DNA of 17,553 nt from NCBI GenBank assembly GCA_033812735.1, contig JAPXTA010000111.1:1-17553 (forward strand), given 5' to 3'. Made by a program: the position numbers and the translations under genes. Source of the DNA: JABFRJ01 sp033812735. Its GTDB lineage: Bacteria; Pseudomonadota; Alphaproteobacteria; Rhizobiales; Hyphomicrobiaceae. Under the pieces are notes generated by a model. That model saw only the letters and a list, made by a program, of their open reading frames with translations, made no database searches and was not told the DNA's origin. Shown here in pieces: positions 6,184 to 12,753 of this stretch (the first letter of the stretch is position 1; every line of letters begins with the position of its first letter).

Positions 6184-7236
6184 TCAGAGTTCCCAATCGT
6201 CATCCGCCGAGAGCTTGCGCGGCTTGTCTTTGCGGCCGCCCGCAGGTGGCTTTTCCCGGTCGACCATCAATCCGAATTTCTCGGCAAGCTCGAGGCCAAG
6301 CTGATCTGCCAGCACGCGCCGCTTGACGCTCTCTACCGCTCCCTGCTCGAGATCGAGCAGCTGGAACGGTCCGAACGAGACTCGGATCAAACGGTTCACG
6401 GTGAGGTTCAAACTTCCGAGAATCTTGCGAACTTCTCGATTTTTGCCTTCCCTCAGGCCGATCGTCAGCCAGACGTTCGATCCCTGCTTCTGGTCGAGCG
6501 TCGCTTCGATCGGACCATAGCGAACGCCCTCGATTTCGATGCCATCCTTCAAAGCATTGAGCTGCTCTTGCGTGACATCGCCAAACGCCCGCACCCGATA
6601 GCGGCGCAACCATCCGGTCGCCGGCAATTCGAGATGGCGCGCAAGTTCGCCGTCATTGGTCAGCAACAACAGCCCCTCGGTGTTGAAATCGAGCCGGCCG
6701 ATCGAGATCACCCGCGGCATGTCTTTTGGAAGCGTCTCAAAAACCGTCGGCCGCCCCTCCGGGTCCTTGTGTGTTGTCACGAGCCCCCTGGGCTTGTGGA
6801 AACGCCAGAGACGCGCGGGCTCAGCGACCGGTAGAGGTTCGCCATCGACGACAATCTTGTCCCGCGGTCCGACATTGAGCGCGGGGCTGGAAATGACCTT
6901 CCCATTGACGCTGATCCGACCCTCGGCGATCCACGTCTCCGCCTCGCGCCGCGAGCAGAGCCCCGCCCGCGCCAGCGCTTTGGCGATACGCATTTCCTCG
7001 AGCGGCGCGCCGCCGGCAGGCTTTGCGAAGCGAGGGTTGCCGCGCACCGGGGCCCGCTGTGGTCCCCTCGGCTTGTCGCTGGCGCTAGCGGCGTTCTTTC
7101 CGAACGGCCGCTTCTTCTGGAAACGCTTCGGCTTCTCCCGCTCGGCATCGCCGACCAACTCGCCACGAGATTCGGGAAAGCGCGGATTGGCCTTGCGCTG
7201 TTTGTTGTCGCTGAATTTGCGCGGCGGCCTGCTCAT
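6184..7236 (-). CDS. rluB: 23S rRNA pseudouridine synthase, RluB/RsuA family
   Basis: A 350-residue pseudouridine synthase of the RsuA/RluB/RluE/RluF family, which isomerises specific uridines in rRNA; RluB acts on U2605 of 23S rRNA. Residues 1-78 form a basic, low-complexity tail rich in Lys, Arg and Pro, common in alphaproteobacterial members. An S4 RNA-binding domain follows at about 82-130 (RIAKALARAGLCSRREAE). The catalytic domain includes the opening FHKPRGLVTT (146-155) and the active-site motif GRLDFNTEGLLLLTNDG with catalytic D183. GKNREVRKIL is the late family motif. A 35-residue C-terminal basic tail ends DDDWEL. ATG at 7236 lies 5 bases after the uppP stop, so the two are co-transcribed. 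Subfamily choice (RluB rather than RsuA or RluE) rests on general resemblance. Confidence 0.88.
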   Translation of the reverse strand: MSRPPRKFSDNKQRKANPRFPESRGELVGDAEREKPKRFQKKRPFGKNAASASDKPRGPQRAPVRGNPRFAKPAGGAPLEEMRIAKALARAGLCSRREAETWIAEGRISVNGKVISSPALNVGPRDKIVVDGEPLPVAEPARLWRFHKPRGLVTTHKDPEGRPTVFETLPKDMPRVISIGRLDFNTEGLLLLTNDGELARHLELPATGWLRRYRVRAFGDVTQEQLNALKDGIEIEGVRYGPIEATLDQKQGSNVWLTIGLREGKNREVRKILGSLNLTVNRLIRVSFGPFQLLDLEQGAVESVKRRVLADQLGLELAEKFGLMVDREKPPAGGRKDKPRKLSADDDWEL

Positions 7237-7241
7237 AACGT

Positions 7242-8036
7242 TCAACCCAACACGGCGAGTGCGCCGAGCCCCATGCCGCCAACGAGAATGCGCCACCATG
7301 CAAAGGGAGCGAAACCGCGGCGGCCGACAAAATCGAGCAAATAGCGCACGACGATCACGCCAGTGACGAAGGCAACGGCAAAACCGAGTGCGATAGACTG
7401 CAGCGTAACCGCGTCGATGTCCTTGTAGTTCTTATAGAGGTCATATGCAAAGGCGCCCGCCATTGTCGGCATGGCCAGAAAGAATGAAAACTCCGCTGCC
7501 GAGCGCTTATCGACGCCCATCAACATAGCTCCGACAATGGTCGCCCCTGAGCGTGAGACGCCGGGAATCATCGCAAGACATTGGCATACCCCGATCTTGA
7601 AACCGAGCCAGGGGTCGATGTCCATGGTGTCTTGGACGTCAAAACGAAGCGACATGCGGTCGACAACAAGAAGAATGACGCCGCCGATGATCAAAGTGAG
7701 GCAGACGATGAGCGGAACTTCGAGAAGCGCCTTGATGTACTTGTGAAAGACCGCGCCGATCACGGCAGCCGGCAGGAAGGCGATGAGGACGGACAATACA
7801 AAGCGTTGCGTTCGGCGATCCCGGGGGAGATCGGCAAGAATGCGGATCAGCTTTGCGGCGTAAACGGTCAGGATCGCGAGGATGGCGCCGAGCTGGATCA
7901 GAATCTCGAACACCTTCTTCGGGCTGTCCACGCCAAGAAAGTGACCGACGAGAACCAAATGACCCGTCGAGGAGACAGGGAGAAACTCGGTCAGCCCCTC
8001 GATGAGGCCGAGGAGCAGAGCGTGCCACGTTTGCAT
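7242..8036 (-). CDS. uppP: Undecaprenyl-diphosphatase UppP (BacA)
   Basis: A 264-residue polytopic inner-membrane enzyme that removes one phosphate from undecaprenyl diphosphate to regenerate the lipid carrier for peptidoglycan and other envelope polymers; extra copies give bacitracin resistance in other bacteria. Both signature motifs are present: LIEGLTEFLPVSSTGHL (11-27), with E13, E17 and H26 in the expected places, and the PGVSRSGATI loop with R162. About eight hydrophobic helices are visible and the length is standard. The frame extends 41 codons upstream, but ATG at 8036 gives the usual MQTWHALLLG opening; its ribosome-binding site is weak. It sits 41 bases downstream of the TatD-family gene and 5 bases upstream of rluB, all on one strand. 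Confidence 0.95.
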   Translation of the reverse strand: MQTWHALLLGLIEGLTEFLPVSSTGHLVLVGHFLGVDSPKKVFEILIQLGAILAILTVYAAKLIRILADLPRDRRTQRFVLSVLIAFLPAAVIGAVFHKYIKALLEVPLIVCLTLIIGGVILLVVDRMSLRFDVQDTMDIDPWLGFKIGVCQCLAMIPGVSRSGATIVGAMLMGVDKRSAAEFSFFLAMPTMAGAFAYDLYKNYKDIDAVTLQSIALGFAVAFVTGVIVVRYLLDFVGRRGFAPFAWWRILVGGMGLGALAVLG

Positions 8037-8077
8037 GGGGCAAGTGTCCGATTCGCGTGCAAGTGCGTCGCCCGTCT

Positions 8078-8884
8078 TTAGTCCCGAACGGCGCAGCCGT
8101 CGATGGAGGCGCGCGGCGTCTTGTCGTAAAGGGTGAAGAAATTGTCGGTCGTGATGCACGCGATTTCGGCGGCTGTAACGCCCCTTACATCGGCGAGTGT
8201 CTGCGCGGTCTTGACCACGAATGCCGGTTCGTTGCGCTTTCCCCGGTGCGGAACTGGCGCGAGGAACGGCGAATCAGTCTCAACCAGCAGCCGGTCTAGC
8301 GGCACCGACTTGGCGATGGCGCGAAGCGCGTCGGAGCCCTTGAACGTCAATATTCCGGAAAATGAGATGTAAAGACCGAGTGAGACGGAGCGCTCGGCGA
8401 GGCGCTGCCCGCCTGTGTAACAATGGAGCACGGCCTTGAATGTGCCCTTTGCCATCTCGGCTTCGAGGATGTCGCCGACATCGTCGTCGGCATCGCGGGC
8501 ATGGATGATGAGCGGCAGCCCTGTCTCGCGCGCAGCGGCGATGTGATTGAGGAAACCTTGCCGCTGCGCTTCACGCGGCGATTTGTCATAGAAGTAATCG
8601 AGACCAGCCTCGCCGATGGCGACGCACTTCGGGTGCATCGAAAGGCGGACGATGTCGGAGACCGTCACGTCGAGTTCGGTGTGCGCCTGATGCGGATGCG
8701 TCCCCACCGAAAAGAAAACGTTCGGATAGCTTTCGGCAATGCTCCGATAGACGTCGAATTGGCCGACCCTCGTCGAGATCGTGACAATGATGCCAACCCC
8801 GGCTGCGGCTGCGCGCGCAACAACGGCATCGCGCTCCGGCGCGAAGTCGGGAAAATCCAGATGGGCGTGGTGATCGACGAGCAT
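8078..8884 (-). CDS. TatD family metal-dependent deoxyribonuclease
   Basis: A 268-residue TIM-barrel hydrolase of the TatD family; members act as Mg-dependent 3'-5' nucleases in DNA repair or degradation. The metal-binding residues are all in place: H6 and H8 (DHHAHLD), E92 (IGEAGLDY), H128 (IIHARD), H154 (LHCYTG) and D204 (VETDSPFLAP). Length is typical and there is no signal peptide. ATG at 8884 was preferred to a TTG two codons upstream because MLVDHHAHLD is the usual start; neither has a clear ribosome-binding site. It lies downstream of matB by 99 bases and upstream of uppP by 41 bases on the same strand. In many alphaproteobacteria a tatD-type gene follows metG and precedes an MBL-fold gene; that order is not seen here. 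Confidence 0.93.
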   Translation of the reverse strand: MLVDHHAHLDFPDFAPERDAVVARAAAAGVGIIVTISTRVGQFDVYRSIAESYPNVFFSVGTHPHQAHTELDVTVSDIVRLSMHPKCVAIGEAGLDYFYDKSPREAQRQGFLNHIAAARETGLPLIIHARDADDDVGDILEAEMAKGTFKAVLHCYTGGQRLAERSVSLGLYISFSGILTFKGSDALRAIAKSVPLDRLLVETDSPFLAPVPHRGKRNEPAFVVKTAQTLADVRGVTAAEIACITTDNFFTLYDKTPRASIDGCAVRD

Positions 8885-8983
8885 CGGCAATCGGGTACCA
8901 AGTCTCAGATATCAGGTGATCGGCAGCCAAGTAACAGCTGTTGGTCAGTTCCATCCAAGAACCGCCACGCCGAACCCGAGGCC

Positions 8984-10510
8984 TCACTTCTTGAATAGCG
9001 TCTCATAGCTCTTACGCAACTCGGCCTTCTGTACCTTGCCCATCGCATTGCGCGGCAGGTCGCCGTGAACGAAGACGCGCTTCGGCTGCTTGAACTTCGC
9101 GAGGCGGTCGGCGAGAGCCTTGACGACAGTCGCTTCATCAGGGGCGCTGCCACCCTGAGCGGGTGTGATCACGGCAACGACAGCCTCGCCGAAATCAGGA
9201 TGCGGCACGCCGACGACGGCGCTTTCGCCAACGCCTGGGATGGCGTTGATCTCGGTCTCGATCTCCTTCGGGTAGACGTTATAACCGCCTGAGATGATGA
9301 GATCCTTGGCGCGACCGACGATCGTCACGCGGCCATCGGGATCGATGACCGCGAGATCGCCGGAAATGAAATAGCCGTCCTTGCGGAAATCCTCGGCGGT
9401 TTTCTCGGGATTGCGCCAGTAGCCCTTGAAGACGTTCGGTCCCTTGAACTCCAGCACGCCGGTTTCGCCGGCAGGCAGGACCGCGCCTTCGGGCGTCGCA
9501 ACGCGAACGCTGATACCGGGCAGCCCATAGCCGACCGTGCCCGCACGCCGCTCGCCGCCATTGTAAGGGTTCGACGTCACCATGCCGGCTTCGGTCATGC
9601 CGTAGCGCTCTAGGATTTTGTGGCCGGTGCGGGCCTCGAAATCGACGTGAGTTTCTGCGAGCAAGGGGGCAGAGCCAGAAATGAAAAGCCGCATACGTCC
9701 GCACTGCGCTTTGCCGAATGCCGGCGTTTCGATGAGGCGCGTATAGAACGTCGGCACACCCATCATGACGGTCGATTGCGGCAGGAGTTTCAGCACTTGA
9801 TTGGCGTCAAACTTAGCCAGCCAGTGCATCGTCACACCGTTCAACAGGGCTGTATGAAGCGCAACGAAGAGCCCGTGAACGTGGAAGATCGGCAGGGCGT
9901 GGAGCAGCACGTCGTTGGACGAGAAGCCCCAATAGTCGGACAGCACCTTTGCGTTGGACGAGAGGTTCTCGTGGGTGATCATCGCGCCTTTGGAACGGCC
10001 GGTCGTTCCAGACGTGTAAAGTAGAGCAGCAAGATCGTCCTTCGCACGGGCGACCGTTTGATGCGCATCCGGCTGCTTATGAGCGAGATCCAGGATCGAG
10101 CCGGTGCCATCCGCTTCGAGGGTCTCGACGGCTTTCACCGAAGACGGCAGCGTGATCCCGGCCAGTTTAGCTTTCGTGGCTGCGGAAACGATCAACACGG
10201 CCGGCTCTGCATCGCCGATGAAGTATTCGAGCTCTGCCGGCGTGTACGCCGAGTTGAGCGGGTTGTAGACCGCGCCGGCTTTCAGCGTCGCCAAATACAC
10301 CGCCACATTGGTGATCGATTTCTCGACCTGCACCATGACGCGATCTCCCGGCTTAACGCCGAGTGCCTCAAGGGTATTGGCGAAGCGCGCACAGGCGCTC
10401 TTCAGTTGATCGTATCGGATGCTTGGGCCATCGGGGCTGACCATGCAGGGCTTCTGGCCGGCTTTAACGAAGCCCGCTTCCAGCAGCGTGTAGAGGTTGG
10501 CGTCCGTCAT
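8984..10510 (-). CDS. matB: Malonyl-CoA synthetase MatB (ANL superfamily acyl-CoA ligase)
   Basis: A 508-residue adenylate-forming ligase that converts malonate (or close analogues such as methylmalonate), ATP and CoA to the malonyl-CoA thioester. ANL motifs in order: phosphate loop YTSGTTGRSKGAM (165-177), HALPIFHVHGLF (204-215), MGVPTFYTRL (250-259), ERYGMTEAGM (301-310), SGDLAVID (383-390), GRAKDLIISGG (399-409) and the adenylation lysine K492 in PRNAMGKVQK. The segments EKSITNVAVYLATLKAGAVY and MRLFISGSAPLLA closely resemble characterised Rhodopseudomonas and Rhizobium MatB, which favours malonate over fatty acids. ATG at 10510 has GGGGA about 9 bases upstream. It is divergent from ispE. 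No malonyl-CoA decarboxylase (matA) or malonate carrier (matC) is adjacent, which is unusual for a mat locus. Confidence 0.88.
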   Translation of the reverse strand: MTDANLYTLLEAGFVKAGQKPCMVSPDGPSIRYDQLKSACARFANTLEALGVKPGDRVMVQVEKSITNVAVYLATLKAGAVYNPLNSAYTPAELEYFIGDAEPAVLIVSAATKAKLAGITLPSSVKAVETLEADGTGSILDLAHKQPDAHQTVARAKDDLAALLYTSGTTGRSKGAMITHENLSSNAKVLSDYWGFSSNDVLLHALPIFHVHGLFVALHTALLNGVTMHWLAKFDANQVLKLLPQSTVMMGVPTFYTRLIETPAFGKAQCGRMRLFISGSAPLLAETHVDFEARTGHKILERYGMTEAGMVTSNPYNGGERRAGTVGYGLPGISVRVATPEGAVLPAGETGVLEFKGPNVFKGYWRNPEKTAEDFRKDGYFISGDLAVIDPDGRVTIVGRAKDLIISGGYNVYPKEIETEINAIPGVGESAVVGVPHPDFGEAVVAVITPAQGGSAPDEATVVKALADRLAKFKQPKRVFVHGDLPRNAMGKVQKAELRKSYETLFKK

Positions 10511-10590
10511 CGGCTATGTCCCCAAGCGGATTGGCACATGTTGGCGGCGGTGTTACAGGGTCCAGGCCCCCGCTGGCAACAGATTGGCCC

Positions 10591-10619
10591 GTTTCGCCGC
10601 AGGCTGAAACGCATTTCAG
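10591..10619 (+). promoter_or_regulatory. Two mutually exclusive inverted repeats in the ispE leader
   Basis: Directly before ispE, GTTTCGCC (10591-10598) can pair with GGC and GAAAC (10602-10610, with one bulged T). The same GAAA bases can instead form CTGAAA-CGCA-TTTCAG (10604-10619), whose 3' arm touches the AGG (10618-10620) that probably serves as the ispE ribosome-binding site. The two structures cannot coexist. This is a visual observation with no known riboswitch family behind it. Confidence 0.25.
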
Positions 10620-10628
10620 GTCGCCGAC

Positions 10629-11522
10629 ATGCAACTCCATGAACGGGCCAGGGCCAAGGTGAACCTGACGTTGCGGGTGCTGGGCCGCCGTCCGGACGGC
10701 TATCACGAACTCCAAAGTGTGGTTGCGTTTGCCGGTATCGCGGACGGCATGACGATGGATCTTGCCGCGCCGCGCGGGCTGATGGTGACCGGTCCCTTTG
10801 CCGATGAGCTGGTAGGGCACGCAAATCTGGTTGAGGCCGCAATGGCGGAATGGATGGCGGCATACCCCTCATCCAGGATCGGCCACGTCGTGCTGGATAA
10901 GCAACTACCCGTGGCGGCCGGAATCGGTGGCGGTTCGGCAGATGCGGCCGCCATGCTGCGGCTGATCCGGGCGGCAAATCCCGAAATAGGACTCGACGAG
11001 CTGACGCGCACCGGCGCCCTGCTCGGGGCAGATGTACCGGTATGCATCACAAACCAGCCAGCCGTGATGACCGGCACCGGAACGGATGTCGCGCCGCTCG
11101 GGGCGATGCCTGCTTTGGCCGCTATCCTGGTCAATCCGCTTGTGCCGGTACCGAGTGACAAAACAGCAGCGGTGTTCAAACAACTTGCCGCGCCGCGCTG
11201 GACAGGAGAGGCAGTCGAGGCGGAGGAATTGGCCGGGCGCTGGTCCGGGTTCAAATCAGCCGCGGCCTTGATCGATGCGCTGGCACGGGAATCCAATGAT
11301 CTCGAAGAACCGGCCTTGGCGGTGATGCCCGTTGTCGCCGAGGTACTGGCGGCGCTGCGTGCCCTTCCTGGCACTCGATTGGCCCGTCTTTCCGGTGCTG
11401 GTCCGACATGCTTCGCCCTGTTCCAATCCGATCGTGATGCTGCGTTGGCGGCCGCAGGACTACATCGAGCAAAGCCGCAGTGGTGGGTCATGCCGACGGT
11501 TCTAGAGGGATCGCGCGTCTGA
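10629..11522 (+). CDS. ispE: 4-diphosphocytidyl-2-C-methyl-D-erythritol kinase IspE
   Basis: A 297-residue GHMP kinase that phosphorylates the 2-hydroxyl of 4-diphosphocytidyl-2-C-methylerythritol, the fourth step of the MEP pathway to isoprenoid precursors. It begins with the substrate-binding ARAKVNLTLRV (7-17, with catalytic-site K10) and RPDGYHELQS. The ATP-binding glycine loop is PVAAGIGGGSADAAAML (94-110), catalytic aspartate D135 is in LGADVPV, and SGAGPTCF (255-262) is the third GHMP motif. Length is typical. ATG at 10629 is divergent from matB across 118 bases. Its stop overlaps the start of the next gene in TGATG, which suggests translational coupling. The MEP pathway supplies the undecaprenyl chain recycled by UppP, encoded elsewhere in this window. 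Confidence 0.95.
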   Translation: MQLHERARAKVNLTLRVLGRRPDGYHELQSVVAFAGIADGMTMDLAAPRGLMVTGPFADELVGHANLVEAAMAEWMAAYPSSRIGHVVLDKQLPVAAGIGGGSADAAAMLRLIRAANPEIGLDELTRTGALLGADVPVCITNQPAVMTGTGTDVAPLGAMPALAAILVNPLVPVPSDKTAAVFKQLAAPRWTGEAVEAEELAGRWSGFKSAAALIDALARESNDLEEPALAVMPVVAEVLAALRALPGTRLARLSGAGPTCFALFQSDRDAALAAAGLHRAKPQWWVMPTVLEGSRV

Positions 11523-11959
11523 TGGCGATCCTGGACTGGCTTTGGCCATATGCAGCCATGATGGGCACTGCATTTCTGGCGGCGACGCTGGTGCCGCTTG
11601 GCTCTGAAGTGGCACTCATCGCAGCCATCAAGTCCGGGCTTGGCTCCCCCTTTGGATTTCTGGTGGCGGCCTCGATCGGCAATATCGCTGGCTGCGTGTT
11701 CAACTGGTGGCTGGGGCTCAATCTGCGCCGCTTCGAGGATCGGTCGTGGTTCCCGGTTACGCGTGATAACATTGCAGCCGCCTCTAGCCGCTTCAATCGC
11801 TATGGCAAGTGGGCGCTTCTATTCTCGTGGGTGCCTTTCATCGGCGATCCCTTGACGCTCGTCGCGGGCATCCTAGGCGTGCCTTTGCGGGTCTTCCTGC
11901 CGCTCGTCGCTATCGGGCGCATCGGACGTTATGTTGTTGTGACGGCACTCGCGAGCTAG
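11522..11959 (+). CDS. YqaA family (DedA/VTT-like) inner membrane protein
   Basis: A 145-residue membrane protein of the YqaA family (COG1238), a short relative of DedA/SNARE-associated (VTT) proteins. Features seen are an N-terminal helix, the re-entrant segment TLVPLGSEVALIAAIKSG (22-39), GNIAGCVFNWWLGL (53-66) and the conserved FSWVPFIGDPLTLVAGILG (101-119), then a C-terminal helix. Wider VTT-family members include undecaprenyl-phosphate or phospholipid flippases, but the role of YqaA itself is not established. The start is ATG 11522, which shares bases with the ispE stop (TGATG); an in-frame upstream ATG at 11480 lies inside ispE and is unlikely. Co-expression with ispE is therefore likely. 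Confidence 0.88.
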   Translation: MAILDWLWPYAAMMGTAFLAATLVPLGSEVALIAAIKSGLGSPFGFLVAASIGNIAGCVFNWWLGLNLRRFEDRSWFPVTRDNIAAASSRFNRYGKWALLFSWVPFIGDPLTLVAGILGVPLRVFLPLVAIGRIGRYVVVTALAS

Positions 11960-12037
11960 CAGCGGACAAATCGCCCCTGATCGTGCCAGTAACGGGCATT
12001 GTGTTGGATTTCGGCATGCACTGAAGGATAATCTCTG

Positions 12038-12736
12038 ATGCCCCGCACCCCACTTGTCCTCGTTCCCGGTCTCACCTGCACCCGCGCGCTCTGGCAACCG
12101 CAGCTTGATGCGCTCGCTGATGTCGCAGACATGACCGTCGCCGACCACATGCGCGATGACACGATGGTGTCGATCGCGCAGCGCATCCTATCGTCGGCGC
12201 CGCCGAAGTTCGCACTCGCGGGACTTTCCATGGGGGGCTACATCGCGTTCGAGATCATGCGCCAAGCGCCGGAGAGGGTATCGAAGCTCGCGCTGCTCGA
12301 CACCAAGGCAACACTCGATCCGCCGGAGCGCGCGAAGGACCGGCAGGCGCTGGTGGAACGCGCGCGGCGCGACGGCATGGAACCGGTCATGCGCGGCTAT
12401 CTGCCGGTTTTCATTCAAAAATCACGCGTGGACGAGAAGCCGCTGTCGGACATCGTTGTGCAGATGGGCGTTGATACCGGTACCGATGCCTTCGCCCGCC
12501 AGCAGAACGCCATCATTTCAAGATCAGACAGCGTTCCGACACTTGCCACGATCAAGTGCCCAACGCTCGTTCTGGTCGGGCGCGAGGACGCACTGACGAC
12601 GGTCGCCGATCATGAGCGCATGCATGCGGGGATCGCAGGCTCCACCCTTGAAGTCATCGAAGACTGCGGCCACCTGACGACGCTGGAGCGGCCCGAGGCC
12701 GTCAATGCGGCGCTCAGGCGGTGGCTCGCGGCTTGA
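12038..12736 (+). CDS. Alpha/beta hydrolase fold protein
   Basis: A 232-residue alpha/beta hydrolase. The N-terminus PLVLVPGLTCTRALW (5-19) forms the first strand and oxyanion-hole turn. The nucleophile elbow is AGLSMGGYIA with S64, the acid is D184 (VGREDALTT) and the base is H212 (DCGHLTTLERP), so the triad is complete. The lid region is short, giving a small compact enzyme related to MetX/BioH/RsbQ-type hydrolases and esterases. The substrate is unknown. ATG at 12038 has GAAGGA about 9 bases upstream. It follows the YqaA gene by 78 bases and may be in the same transcript, or may have its own promoter. It ends 6 bases from the convergent membrane-methyltransferase gene. Confidence 0.88.
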   Translation: MPRTPLVLVPGLTCTRALWQPQLDALADVADMTVADHMRDDTMVSIAQRILSSAPPKFALAGLSMGGYIAFEIMRQAPERVSKLALLDTKATLDPPERAKDRQALVERARRDGMEPVMRGYLPVFIQKSRVDEKPLSDIVVQMGVDTGTDAFARQQNAIISRSDSVPTLATIKCPTLVLVGREDALTTVADHERMHAGIAGSTLEVIEDCGHLTTLERPEAVNAALRRWLAA

Positions 12737-12753
12737 CGAGTGTCAGTCACTCG
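12737..12753. terminator. Short inverted repeat at convergent gene ends
   Basis: CGAGTG-TCAGT-CACTCG forms a perfect 6-base stem directly after the alpha/beta hydrolase stop and over the last codons of the convergent gene. Its position suits a bidirectional terminator, but no T-run follows on either strand. Confidence 0.3.

Noticed and set aside
8933..8942. AACAGCTGTT palindrome between matB and the TatD-family gene
   Set aside because: A ten-base palindrome is expected by chance in a window this size, and nothing around it suggests an operator.
12004..12032. TTGGAT-17-GATAAT promoter-like pair before the alpha/beta hydrolase
   Set aside because: It would start transcription at the ATG itself and overlaps the ribosome-binding site, so a chance match is more likely.
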